From contig JAHQWC010000001.1 of the NCBI GenBank assembly GCA_019634025.1, forward strand, positions 1-34,703: DNA of 34,703 nt, written 5' to 3'. Every line of letters begins with the position of its first letter. The stretch's first letter is position 1. The notes beneath the pieces are model-generated. The model was not told where the DNA came from. It saw only the letters and a program-made list of their open reading frames with translations, and made no database searches. Shown here in pieces: positions 1-7,587 of this stretch. The translations under genes were made by a program, and so were the position numbers. This DNA is from Vampirovibrio sp. (GTDB taxonomy: Bacteria; Cyanobacteriota; Vampirovibrionia; Vampirovibrionales; Vampirovibrionaceae).

Positions 1-1
1 G

Positions 2-364
2 GCTGTGGTGGTGGTGGTGGCCTTAAACGGGATTGTGCCCCGGGTAAACAACATTACCCAAGGCGATATGCTGGCGTTTTTGGACATTGCCGGAGAGAGT
101 CCGCTGGCGACCTATGAGATTGTACGCCCCAGCCTGACGTTCTACGCGAAACGGAAGGTGCCTCGTGTAGGTAAGGGGGACGAGGACCTGTTTAACGCTT
201 TGGTGGCGCCGGTGGCGAACCTTGAAGGGCAGGTATATGTAATTACGAAGAAACGGTTTATTGAAACATTATCGGAACGCCGGTCACCGAAGATTGATTT
301 GGAAGTTGTGAAAACCGGCAACGTTTACGCCCTGGTATTATTGAAAAGCCAGCAGACCCTTTAA
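2..364 (+). CDS. C-terminal fragment of GT-C (ArnT/PMT-like) glycosyltransferase, 5' truncated by window
   Basis: The frame is open from the first bases, so the listed start is the window edge and not a true start. About 120 residues remain. They begin with a hydrophobic Val/Ala stretch (end of a membrane segment), then a soluble C-terminal domain with the pattern PLATYEIVRPSLTFYAKR, which resembles the periplasmic tail of ArnT-like transferases that move a sugar from a polyprenyl phosphate donor onto lipid A or another acceptor. A GT2 gene of the polyprenyl-phosphate-sugar synthase type follows after 18 bp, the classical donor-maker/user pairing. Family assignment rests on this short tail and the context; the catalytic N-terminal half is outside the window, and the acceptor cannot be told. 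Confidence 0.7.
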   Translation, partial: AVVVVVALNGIVPRVNNITQGDMLAFLDIAGESPLATYEIVRPSLTFYAKRKVPRVGKGDEDLFNALVAPVANLEGQVYVITKKRFIETLSERRSPKIDLEVVKTGNVYALVLLKSQQTL

Positions 365-382
365 AGGAGATTTTCACGCTTT

Positions 383-1420
383 ATGACTGCCGTCTCCAAT
401 ATTTCAGAAGAGTCGATTCAAACCACTCAAGCTGCTTCTCGGATGCCGAAGACGACCTATGCAACAGACGTGTCGTTTATTGCGCCGATTTATAACGAAG
501 AAGAAAATCTAGTGCCGCTGGTATCTGAGGTCATGGCTGCCGGGCGGGAGTTAAACCGGCCGTTTGAGATTATTTTGGTGGACGATGGCTCTAGCGATGG
601 GTCGGTGGAGAAATACCGGAAGCTGGCCGAGATAACCCCAGAGTTAACCGTTGTGAGGTTGCGGCGGAATTATGGTCAAACCGCTGCCACAGCAGCAGGG
701 TTTCGTCAGGCGCAGGGTAAGTTTATTGTGACCCTGGACGGGGATTTACAGAACGATCCGGCGGATGTGCCCCGGTTAATTGAGATGATGGAAGCCGAGG
801 ATCTGGATATCATCAGCGGTTGGCGGAAAAACCGGCAGGACAAAGCGATTACCCGCAAGCTGCCGTCAGCCATTGCCAATTACATTATTGCCCAGGCCAC
901 CGGGGTAAAAATCCACGATAACGGGTGTTCATTAAAAGTGTACCGCTCTGAAGTGGCCAAAGATGTGCCGCTGTACGGCGAGATGCACCGCTTTATTCCG
1001 GCGTTGGCCAGTATTGATGGGGCTGTGATTAAAGAGGTGCCGGTGAATCACCGGGCCCGGACGCGAGGCACCAGCAAATACGGGTTATCTAGGACTTTTA
1101 AAGTGATTTTGGATCTGCTGACAGTGCTATTTATGCAGCGGTTTTTTACTCGCCCCCTACATATGTTTGGCCGGTTTGGGTTCCTGTTTTTTGTGGCCGG
1201 CGCCGCCATTAACTTATATTTGCTATACGATAAAGTCGTTCTTGGAGAGAGTATCGGCTCTCGTCCGTTGCTGACGTTGGGGATGCTGTTGTTTATTACC
1301 GGCATTCAATTGATTAGCACCGGACTGATTGCGGAGATTCAGGTACGGACTTATTTTGAGTCTCAACAGAAGCCCATTTACAAGGTCAAAGAGATCGTTG
1401 CAGTTAGCGCTGAAGCATGA
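383..1420 (+). CDS. GT2 family polyprenyl-phosphate glycosyltransferase (ArnC/DPM1-like)
   Basis: 345 aa, the usual size for the ArnC/GtrB/DPM-synthase group. Residues ~30-260 form the GT-A catalytic domain: VSFIAPIYNEEENL at the nucleotide-binding start, ILVDDGSSDGS, and the metal-binding DxD at D119-D121 (TLDGDLQND). Two C-terminal membrane helices follow (~265-290 and ~298-320), typical of enzymes that build undecaprenyl-phosphate sugars on the cytoplasmic face. The start is ATG 383, with AAAGGAG about 12 bp upstream. It lies between a GT-C tail and a UPF0104 membrane protein, consistent with synthesis, flipping and use of a lipid-linked sugar for envelope modification. The transferred sugar cannot be inferred. 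Confidence 0.9.
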   Translation: MTAVSNISEESIQTTQAASRMPKTTYATDVSFIAPIYNEEENLVPLVSEVMAAGRELNRPFEIILVDDGSSDGSVEKYRKLAEITPELTVVRLRRNYGQTAATAAGFRQAQGKFIVTLDGDLQNDPADVPRLIEMMEAEDLDIISGWRKNRQDKAITRKLPSAIANYIIAQATGVKIHDNGCSLKVYRSEVAKDVPLYGEMHRFIPALASIDGAVIKEVPVNHRARTRGTSKYGLSRTFKVILDLLTVLFMQRFFTRPLHMFGRFGFLFFVAGAAINLYLLYDKVVLGESIGSRPLLTLGMLLFITGIQLISTGLIAEIQVRTYFESQQKPIYKVKEIVAVSAEA

Positions 1421-1484
1421 AACAGGGAAGCATGAGGCGGGATTTGCAGGCGAAACGGATTCTGCAACCGCAGGTGAAAAGACG

Positions 1485-2435
1485 ATGAGCCAGTTTAAGT
1501 TCATTGTAAAGCTGGTGCTGAGTTTTGGCCTGCTGGCGTTTTTTTTGTGGAAAACAGGGATTGACCATACCTTAGCGGAGCTGGCGTCTGCGAACCTGTG
1601 GTATGTGCCGATTGGCGTTGGGATCTACCTATTTAGCCAAACGGTTAGTGCGTATCGGTGGCAGTTTTTGGCGAAGGCGTTGAATTTTAACCTGTCGGTG
1701 CGGGAATATTTTGATTATTACATGATGGGGATGTTCTTTAGCCTGTTTTTGCCCGGCGCCATTGGTGGGGATGTGGGGCGAATGTATTATTTGGCGAAAA
1801 GCGCCAACCGTAAAAAGCGGGAAGCTATGCTGACGGTGCTGGCGGAGCGAGGCGTGGGGATGGCTGCGATTTTGATTATTGCAGGTGTACTATTAGCCAC
1901 GCCAGTGACGGAAAGTGTTTCTGACAGTGTTCGGTGGGTGGTGTGGGCTTTGTGTGCCGGATTTGTGGGTGGGTTTGCAGTATTACAGATGGTGCCTATA
2001 GAGCGAATCGTTGAAAAGTTTCCGAAACTGGGGTTGTTTACCCAGGCGAAAGTGTATTGGCAGGATAAGCCTTTGTTCATTAAATCTGTGGCCATTTCGT
2101 TTTTGGTGCACAGCTGCATTTTAGGGCTGCATATGGCGATTGCTGTGGCACTGGGAATTGGCAGTGAGGTGCCGGTTTTGTATATGGCGACCGTATACGG
2201 CATTGTGAGCCTGGTGAGTGCATTGCCTATCTTTTTTAACGGCATTGGCGTACGGGAAGGGGCGTATCAGTTAATGCTGGGGTATATTGGGATTCCGCCG
2301 GAGACGGCCCTGGCCTTTGGGTTGTATTGGTTTTTGATTTCGACCCTGACCAGCCTGATTGGCGGGCTGATTTTAGTGAAGGGGCACTACAAAACCCCAC
2401 CTCCACAGGAAGCTGAGCTGACGATTGAGTCATAA
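1485..2435 (+). CDS. UPF0104 / lysylphosphatidylglycerol-synthase-TM-like integral membrane protein
   Basis: 316 aa with about seven to eight hydrophobic segments. The ORF track extends upstream to 1329, but that part overlaps the GT2 gene and is not membrane-like; ATG 1485 follows AGGTGA with good spacing and gives the normal family length. Family signatures visible are the LPGAIGGDVGRMYYL block (residues ~85-100), the conserved AERGVG motif (~118-123), and the C-terminal FFNGIGVREGAYQ block. Members of UPF0104 (the membrane part of MprF, AglD-associated proteins) often sit in glycosyltransferase loci and are proposed to help move lipid-linked substrates across the membrane. Here it is the third gene of the lipid-linked sugar cassette. 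Exact activity is unproven for the family. Confidence 0.85.
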   Translation: MSQFKFIVKLVLSFGLLAFFLWKTGIDHTLAELASANLWYVPIGVGIYLFSQTVSAYRWQFLAKALNFNLSVREYFDYYMMGMFFSLFLPGAIGGDVGRMYYLAKSANRKKREAMLTVLAERGVGMAAILIIAGVLLATPVTESVSDSVRWVVWALCAGFVGGFAVLQMVPIERIVEKFPKLGLFTQAKVYWQDKPLFIKSVAISFLVHSCILGLHMAIAVALGIGSEVPVLYMATVYGIVSLVSALPIFFNGIGVREGAYQLMLGYIGIPPETALAFGLYWFLISTLTSLIGGLILVKGHYKTPPPQEAELTIES

Positions 2436-2498
2436 CCCAGGTAAATATTATGCGAGAGGCAAATAGTATCGTGGATGTGTTTTTAGTAAGATTATTCG

Positions 2499-2520
2499 TA
2501 TTCAAAAATATATTTGAATA
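2499..2520. promoter_or_regulatory. Perfect inverted repeat upstream of the bamA-like gene
   Basis: TATTCAAA-AATATA-TTTGAATA is a perfect palindrome with 8-bp arms and a 6-bp AT spacer. It lies 27 bp before the TATAAT hexamer at 2547 and about 75 bp before the bamA-like start. There is no T run, so it is not a terminator; size and position suggest an operator for a dimeric regulator of outer-membrane biogenesis genes. That function is inference. Confidence 0.5.
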
Positions 2521-2546
2521 TCCGGGAAATATTGCTCTGCCTTCTC

Positions 2547-2552
2547 TATAAT
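2547..2552 (+). promoter_or_regulatory. Candidate -10 element for the bamA-like gene
   Basis: An exact TATAAT in TCTCTATAATAAGACG, 44 bp before the ATG. The sequence 17 bp upstream (GGGAAA) is a poor -35, so activation from the palindrome just upstream, or an extended -10, would be needed. The same TCTATAAT string recurs before ompH. Confidence 0.4.
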
Positions 2553-2595
2553 AAGACGTATACCGTTCTCCCTGAATGTAGGAATTGACCCATAC

Positions 2596-4506
2596 ATGTT
2601 CATTAAACACCACGCCCACCTTGCCGCCATTGCTGTTGTATTTGCCCTTACGGCAACGGGTATGACCTCTGTTACTGCCCAGGCTCAAAATTTTGAAGAA
2701 GAAGAAAAAGGGCCCACTCCGGTAAGCGACTTTGCGCCGGATGAGGTTCGGTCTTCTCGGCGGGAAGTGTATGACGAAGGGGTGACCATTAATCGGGTGA
2801 GTATTGAGGGGAACAAGCTCATCACCGAGGAAAACATTAAAGACAGTATGGCGATTCGCCCGGGAAGCTTGTATAGCAAGAATACCCTGCAAAAAGATTT
2901 ACGCCGTATTTATGACATGGGCTATTTCACCGAAAAAATCCGGGCGGTGCCGGTGGCCACCAACCGCGGGATTCACCTGCGGATTCAGGTAGAGGAAAAC
3001 GCCCCGGTGACAGGCGTGGATGTGACCGGCAACAGCGTGGTGAAAGACAGTGAGATTATGGAGGTGTTCTCGGAGCAGACCGGGATGCCCCAGAACATTG
3101 GGCAGCTGAACGAGAGTATTGAGAAAATTGAGCAGCTCTACGCCGATAAAGGCTATATCTTGGCCCGGGTGAATAATATTCAGGATGACCCGGATGGGGT
3201 GATTAACCTGGAAATTAACGAAGGCCGGATTAATAAGGTTTATTTTGTGGGGAACCGTAAAACCCGTGAGAACGTTGTGCGCCGGGTGATGGCCACCAAG
3301 GACGGGGATGTATATAACGAGAAACTGCTGGCTGATGATTTGAAGCGGTTGTATTCGTTACAGTCTTTTTCAGATGTTCGCCGGGTCATTTCGGTGTCAC
3401 CGGAAAACCCGGATGAGTATGATTTAACGGTTGAGCTGGACGAGAAGAAAACCGGCGCCATTTCTCTAGGTGGCGGTTTGGATACCGGGACCGGCGTATT
3501 TGGGTCGGTGGGATATACGGACCCCAACTTCTTGGGCCGGGGACAGAACTTCCGGTCCGTGTTTTCTGTGGGAACTGGGACCATTAACCGGGGACAATTC
3601 CAGGCCAACACCCGGACCTATCAGTTTGAAGTGGGTTGGACCAACCCCAGCCTGTTTGAATCTGTTAATGCCCTGGATGTGAATGCTTATGGGCGGGATC
3701 TGTCTAGCTTTAACGTGCCGCTGGCCATTGAACGGCGGATTGGAACGGCGGTGACATGGTCACGACCGATTCTCTCTAAGAAGAATACCTCCTTTAGCCT
3801 GGCCTTGGGCGGTGAGCGTGTAAGCCTACGGGAAGGCGGTAGTGCATCGGATTTGGCCAGGTTTGGCGCGAATCCCAACCGGACCCTGGACGGCGGCACC
3901 TTTGTGAATATTACGCCAACCTTGGCGTTTGATAGCCGGAACAACCGGTTTAACCCCAATAAAGGTTGGTACAACACGGTGTCGTTAACCGGCGCTTACG
4001 GGCTAAGTGGTGATAGTTACGGGACGGCAAATGTGAATTTGCGGAAGTACATTAAGATATGGAAAGACGTAACCTTGGCGGTAAACACCCAGGCGGGCTC
4101 CTCTTTGCTGGGAAATGTGCCGGATTTCAATATGTTTAGAATGGGTGGAGCTTACTCGGTCCGGGGTTACCAGGAAGGTGGCTTAGGTGTTGGTAGCGGA
4201 TTCTTACTGGCCAGTGCCGAGGTGCGGAGTGGAATTCCGTTCCTAAGCAAGTTTGAGAAATTAAAAGCTTTGCCCATTGCTAACTCGTTGAAGACGGCTT
4301 TCTTTGTGGATGCCGGTACGTTGATTGACGAATCGGATAACAACGCCACCTTCGGTCTGGCAGGCTCAGGAGCTTCTATCGGCGCCGGCATCCGGTTTAA
4401 TATTCCTGGCGTCGGACCAATTCGGGTAGATTATGCACTGCCACTTAGCGGCGGTAACAGCGATTATACCCGCCGGATTAACTTTGGCGTGGGCAACAAG
4501 TTCTAA
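2596..4506 (+). CDS. bamA: Omp85/BamA-family outer membrane assembly protein
   Basis: 636 aa. A signal peptide (residues ~1-30, ending TAQAQ) is followed by an acidic linker, three POTRA-like modules (~55-130, ~132-208, ~210-290, the last two opening with TGVDVTGN and NKVYFVGN), and a C-terminal 16-strand-type barrel from ~295 that includes YTDPNFLGRGQ. The diagnostic L6 motif is VRGY at 522-525 (VRGF/Y in the family), and the protein ends in an aromatic-rich terminal strand closing with Phe. BamA folds and inserts beta-barrel proteins at the outer membrane. Three POTRAs rather than the five of E. coli is the arrangement typical of cyanobacterial Omp85. The neighbouring ompH/skp gene supports a barrel-assembly role rather than a TamA or two-partner secretion role. 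Confidence 0.9.
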   Translation: MFIKHHAHLAAIAVVFALTATGMTSVTAQAQNFEEEEKGPTPVSDFAPDEVRSSRREVYDEGVTINRVSIEGNKLITEENIKDSMAIRPGSLYSKNTLQKDLRRIYDMGYFTEKIRAVPVATNRGIHLRIQVEENAPVTGVDVTGNSVVKDSEIMEVFSEQTGMPQNIGQLNESIEKIEQLYADKGYILARVNNIQDDPDGVINLEINEGRINKVYFVGNRKTRENVVRRVMATKDGDVYNEKLLADDLKRLYSLQSFSDVRRVISVSPENPDEYDLTVELDEKKTGAISLGGGLDTGTGVFGSVGYTDPNFLGRGQNFRSVFSVGTGTINRGQFQANTRTYQFEVGWTNPSLFESVNALDVNAYGRDLSSFNVPLAIERRIGTAVTWSRPILSKKNTSFSLALGGERVSLREGGSASDLARFGANPNRTLDGGTFVNITPTLAFDSRNNRFNPNKGWYNTVSLTGAYGLSGDSYGTANVNLRKYIKIWKDVTLAVNTQAGSSLLGNVPDFNMFRMGGAYSVRGYQEGGLGVGSGFLLASAEVRSGIPFLSKFEKLKALPIANSLKTAFFVDAGTLIDESDNNATFGLAGSGASIGAGIRFNIPGVGPIRVDYALPLSGGNSDYTRRINFGVGNKF

Positions 4507-4513
4507 TCAAGCC

Positions 4514-4543
4514 TTTACGCAGCTTTATCATTCTGTCTATAAT
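4514..4543 (+). promoter_or_regulatory. Candidate promoter for ompH/skp
   Basis: TTTACG (4514-4519), an 18-bp spacer and an exact TATAAT (4538-4543) lie in the 85-bp gap between the bamA-like gene and ompH. This would allow transcription of the chaperone apart from readthrough. The assignment rests on hexamer matches only. Confidence 0.45.
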
Positions 4544-4591
4544 AGAGCGTTATGCAAACGGCAACGTCACAACAATAAAGGAGTTTGATGC

Positions 4592-5059
4592 ATGAAGGGT
4601 CTCAAAAAGTCAGCGGTGTTTTTCGTTCTGTTGTTCAGCTTTTTTCTGTCCACTGGAGCAAGCTACGCTGATAACGTGGGTTATGTAGATATTCAAAAAG
4701 TGTTAACCAACTACGACAGAGCTCAAAGCTTAGCGGCTGACGTAAAAGTGAAAGAAGCCGAACTGCGGAAGATGCAGGCTGACTTCGTAAAACAGCTGGA
4801 ACAAAATCGTAAAGCCCAATCCAAAAACCCCGTGGGGAACTCCAGTTTGGAAAAAGAGCTGAACGACAAGTGGACAGCTAAAGTCAACGAATTTCAGAGC
4901 TGGGCCAACAACAAGCAAAAAGAGCTGGATAAGTCTATTGAGGTCTCTATTCAGGACGTAGCCAGACTTAAAGGTGTGGATGTTGTTTTGTCCCGGCAAA
5001 CCGTTCTGTTAGGCGGCATCGACATTACCACGGAAGTATTGAACAAGCTGAATCAATAG
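4592..5059 (+). CDS. OmpH/Skp family periplasmic chaperone
   Basis: 155 aa, the standard Skp size. A signal peptide (residues ~1-26, ending ASYA before DNVGYVDIQK) precedes the family opener YVDIQKVL and a long charged helical region (~40-115, with KVKEAELRKMQADF and NKQKELDKSI) that forms the coiled-coil tentacles of the trimer. The C-terminus returns to the trimerisation body with VDVVLSRQTVLLGGIDIT. Skp holds unfolded outer-membrane proteins during transit through the periplasm and hands them to BamA, whose gene lies directly upstream. The start is well fixed by AAAGGAG 9 bp before ATG. An intrinsic terminator follows 24 bp after the stop. Confidence 0.92.
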   Translation: MKGLKKSAVFFVLLFSFFLSTGASYADNVGYVDIQKVLTNYDRAQSLAADVKVKEAELRKMQADFVKQLEQNRKAQSKNPVGNSSLEKELNDKWTAKVNEFQSWANNKQKELDKSIEVSIQDVARLKGVDVVLSRQTVLLGGIDITTEVLNKLNQ

Positions 5060-5083
5060 ATTCTGGTTCTTTCAATCTTTTAG

Positions 5084-5116
5084 AAAAAGACGCATTTTAA
5101 ACAATGCGTCTTTTTT
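5084..5116 (+). terminator. Intrinsic terminator after ompH/skp
   Basis: GACGCATT (5089-5096), a 6-nt loop, then AATGCGTC (5103-5110) form a perfect 8-bp stem followed by six T residues. A run of five A on the left extends the stem to 13 bp. This is a textbook Rho-independent terminator ending the bamA-ompH unit; the left A run could also serve weakly in the reverse direction. Confidence 0.92.
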
Positions 5117-5160
5117 CTGGCCTAAAGCTCTATTCAGAAATAAAGAACGGGCGCATTCTT

Positions 5161-5189
5161 TTGAATCCGCTGTGTGGATTCTCTATACT
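5161..5189 (+). promoter_or_regulatory. Candidate sigma-70-type promoter for the MscS gene
   Basis: TTGAAT, a 17-bp spacer and TATACT lie between the ompH terminator and the mechanosensitive channel gene, 48 bp before its chosen ATG. Spacing is ideal and both hexamers are near consensus, making this one of the best promoter matches in the window. Confidence 0.6.
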
Positions 5190-5236
5190 GTTAAATGTTA
5201 CCTATGAAGCATCATCATTTGACAGGAGTCCGCTTT

Positions 5237-6340
5237 ATGGACTGGGATATTATTCATCCGGTACTGGATCTGACATTTTGGGATAATACGGTTCAAGCTT
5301 GGCTCATTGCTTTTGCGCTGTTCTGTGTAGCCTATATTGGGCTTGGTTTTTTTAAAAATTTAATTGCAAACCGCTTGGCTTCGCTGGCCAAACGAACGGT
5401 TAATAATGTAGATGATTTCGCCACAGAGCTTATTGCTGATATCCGGGGCTTTCTCATCGCTGCCATTGCCTTGTACATAGGTTCTTTGGCCCTTACGTTA
5501 CCCAAAGGACCCACACACGTTATTCAGGCTTTACCCATCCTTGCCTTACTTCTGCAATCGGTTTTTTGGGGCAACAGGCTGATTTCTTTCGGCCTCGATA
5601 AATACTTAAACAGCATTCAGGACGAACAGCGCCGATTAGGCACCCAAACCATGTTGGGACCCATGAAATTTGTGGCCCGACTCCTGCTCATCTCTATTTT
5701 GGTCCTGCTGGCTCTGGACAACATGGGCATGGACATCACCACGCTGGTTGCTGGTCTTGGTGTGGGTGGCGTGGCAATTGCACTAGCAGTGCAAAGCATA
5801 TTAGGCGATCTGTTTGCAGCCATTTCCATCATCATCGACAAGCCCTTCGTCGTGGGAGATTTTATTGTAGTGGGCGACTTTATGGGCCATGTAGAGCACA
5901 TCGGCCTGAAAACGACTCGTGTTCGTTCACTGGGTGGTGAGCAGCTTATCTTTTCTAACAGTGACATGCTCTCCAGCCGGATCCGAAACTACAAGCGGAT
6001 GAACGAGCGCCGGATAATGTTTCGTTTTGGGGTCACCTACCAAACTCCTTTAAAGCAACTGGAGGAGATTCCCGGCATCGTTAAGCAAATTATTGATGCG
6101 ATAGAGTTGGCTCGGTTTAGCCGGACTCATTTTTTCAGCTATGGCGATTCCTCGTTGGATTTTGAGGTGGTGTATTTTGTTCTTAGCTCAGAGTATGACG
6201 ACTATATGGACACCCAACAGGCAATCAACCTTGCTTTGTTTAAGCAGTTTACCGACGCTGGCATAGAATTTGCTTATCCCACCCGTACCTTGTTTGTCAC
6301 CCACGAAGGCGAGAGTCACAAAGAACCTCATTTAGTTTGA
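5237..6340 (+). CDS. Small-conductance mechanosensitive channel (MscS family)
   Basis: 367 aa. The ORF track starts at 5195, but ATG 5237 has AGGAG 8 bp upstream and is preferred. Four hydrophobic segments precede the pore: ~20-40, ~70-90, ~98-118 and ~145-165. The pore-lining TM3 and beta domain follow as one conserved block: TTLVAGLGVGGVAIALAVQS, then ILGDLFAAISIIIDKPFVVGDFI, with the Gly/Ala-packed helix typical of MscS. The C-terminal alpha/beta cytoplasmic domain runs to ~350. Such channels open under membrane tension to release osmolytes during osmotic downshift. The gene is a single unit, isolated by the upstream terminator and its own promoter. Confidence 0.92.
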   Translation: MDWDIIHPVLDLTFWDNTVQAWLIAFALFCVAYIGLGFFKNLIANRLASLAKRTVNNVDDFATELIADIRGFLIAAIALYIGSLALTLPKGPTHVIQALPILALLLQSVFWGNRLISFGLDKYLNSIQDEQRRLGTQTMLGPMKFVARLLLISILVLLALDNMGMDITTLVAGLGVGGVAIALAVQSILGDLFAAISIIIDKPFVVGDFIVVGDFMGHVEHIGLKTTRVRSLGGEQLIFSNSDMLSSRIRNYKRMNERRIMFRFGVTYQTPLKQLEEIPGIVKQIIDAIELARFSRTHFFSYGDSSLDFEVVYFVLSSEYDDYMDTQQAINLALFKQFTDAGIEFAYPTRTLFVTHEGESHKEPHLV

Positions 6341-6363
6341 TGGTCTTACCTGCTCAGTTTAAA

Positions 6364-6392
6364 AAATTTGTTTTTTAATATTAAAATTTGTT
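6364..6392. repeat. Short direct repeat in AT-rich spacer upstream of the TadE-like gene
   Basis: AAATTTGTT occurs twice with start points 20 bp apart (6364 and 6384), about two helical turns, in an AT-rich 161-bp spacer between the MscS gene and the TadE-like gene. It could be an UP element or a regulator site, or simply AT-rich sequence. Confidence 0.3.
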
Positions 6393-6501
6393 AATTATTG
6401 GGTTTAAAAATTCAGCCCCATGGGAAACCGTCGATATTCTAAGTAGCTTATTGATCTATTGATATCAGGCGGAAAGACACGGATAAATAGAGGGGGCTCT
6501 C

Positions 6502-6948
6502 ATGAGAAACAAACGGTCGCATAAGTCCAAAGGGCAAAACCTGGTAGAGCTGACCATGGTGTTTCCGTTTTTGTTGATCATGATTCTGGGCACCATTGAG
6601 TTGGGCCGCCTGTGGCAGACTTTTGAAGCTGCCAAGATGGCCGCTACTGACGGCGCTTATACTGCTACCATCTTTCAAGGCAATACTGCCGCTAAAATTG
6701 CCGCCGGCACCAATCAAATTCAAACCCGAGCCAACAGCGCCAATCTGGATTTGACCAACTCTCAGATTCAAACGGTCAATGCGTCTCCCAGTTCAGCAAC
6801 CCCTATCGGTTTTCAGGCCAGCATCACCGTCAACTACACGCCGTTAATGGGTGGTCTATCTATTCCCAGTATGTCTGGCCCACTCACTATTATTCCCAAC
6901 GGGTTTCCCATCTCTTACCAGAATGTTTCCTATTACTCTGTATACTAG
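6502..6948 (+). CDS. TadE-like pseudopilin-related protein
   Basis: 148 aa. After a short basic leader (MRNKRSHKSKGQ) comes NLVELTMVFPFLLIMILGTI, the TadE/TadG motif in which a Glu (residue ~16) lies near the start of one hydrophobic helix, followed by ELGRLWQTFEAAKMAATDGA. The rest is a Ser/Thr/Asn-rich extracytoplasmic domain that ends in an aromatic tail (YYSVY). TadE proteins are minor pseudopilins of Flp/Tad pili. The start is well supported by AGAGGGGG upstream. No other tad genes (ATPase, prepilin peptidase, secretin) are in the window, so this copy is isolated. Its stop is 7 bp from the stop of the convergent gene. Confidence 0.8.
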   Translation: MRNKRSHKSKGQNLVELTMVFPFLLIMILGTIELGRLWQTFEAAKMAATDGAYTATIFQGNTAAKIAAGTNQIQTRANSANLDLTNSQIQTVNASPSSATPIGFQASITVNYTPLMGGLSIPSMSGPLTIIPNGFPISYQNVSYYSVY

Positions 6949-6954
6949 CCCAGT

Positions 6955-7479
6955 TTATTGGCCGCCCATCTGGGATAGCATACCGACTAGACCTTGAAAC
7001 AGCTGTAGCATCATACCCAAAGGGTTTTGTTGTGCCGCTGCAGGATTTAGCCCGCCAAATCCACCAGCGCCAAGTCCACCGGCTCCAAGTCCACCCTGTA
7101 AGCCAAACCCTGCACCTAACCCGCCAAACAACGCCTGTTGTTGTTGTGCTTGCTGTGCTTGGGCAAACTTTGACTGGGCTTCTGGCGATAGCTGAGTCCC
7201 CAGGCCGACCAGCCTCCCGAAAATCGGATTGGCATCCAATGCTGCTAAGGCTGAATTCATTTCAAGCGGATTAGACGCACCGGGGAACCCACCAATACCC
7301 AAGCTTGAGAATCCACCTGCAACAGCGTTTAAGCCATTTCCAAAGGCCAAGTTATATAGCCTCGGATCCGTGAAGGCTAACTGCTGCTGGTACAAGGCCG
7401 ATCGCAAAAACTGCGGCTGCTGAGGCGCTAAGCCCGCACCTGGCGGTATACCAATTCCTGGACCAATTGGGGTGGCCAT
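6955..7479 (-). CDS. Gly/Ala/Gln/Leu-rich hypothetical protein
   Basis: 174 aa, unrecognised. It opens with a Pro/Gly-rich segment (MATPIGPGIGIPPGAGLAP), has a middle part that looks foldable (~25-100, including QLAFTDPRLYNLAFGNGL), then a glutamine run (AQQAQQQQALF), a Gly-Leu-Gly-Ala repeat tract (~118-145), and an amphipathic Met/Leu/Gln end (MLQLFQGLVGMLSQMGG). There is no signal peptide or lipobox. No strong ribosome-binding site is visible, only GTGAGAAG about 11 bp upstream of ATG. Reality is supported by length and by the tight convergent arrangement with the TadE-like gene. Structure-forming or surface roles are possible, but nothing shows this. Confidence 0.6.
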   Translation of the reverse strand: MATPIGPGIGIPPGAGLAPQQPQFLRSALYQQQLAFTDPRLYNLAFGNGLNAVAGGFSSLGIGGFPGASNPLEMNSALAALDANPIFGRLVGLGTQLSPEAQSKFAQAQQAQQQQALFGGLGAGFGLQGGLGAGGLGAGGFGGLNPAAAQQNPLGMMLQLFQGLVGMLSQMGGQ

Positions 7480-7587
7480 AGACAGAATCTTCTCACTTTA
7501 TCTCTACGCAAACAAAAACATACTCAAAATAATAAAAACATTTTTATGTTTCGGATTGCGTTTTTTTCACTTAATTTTAAAACACTG

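Noticed and set aside
1329-1484. Upstream extension of the UPF0104 ORF
   Set aside because: It overlaps the GT2 gene by ~90 bp and adds a non-membrane segment; ATG 1485 has a ribosome-binding site and gives normal family length.
2236-2892. 218-aa minus-strand ORF across the bamA upstream region
   Set aside because: It overlaps the UPF0104 and BamA genes antisense, has no family features or ribosome-binding site, and its sequence is of shadow type.
5104-5286. 60-aa plus ORF after ompH
   Set aside because: It begins inside the terminator stem and overlaps the MscS start in another frame; no ribosome-binding site.
7032-7423. Plus-strand ORFs of 80 and 64 aa inside the Gly/Gln-rich gene
   Set aside because: They are antisense to the longer minus-strand ORF, with repetitive sequence derived from its Gly/Gln codons and no start signals.
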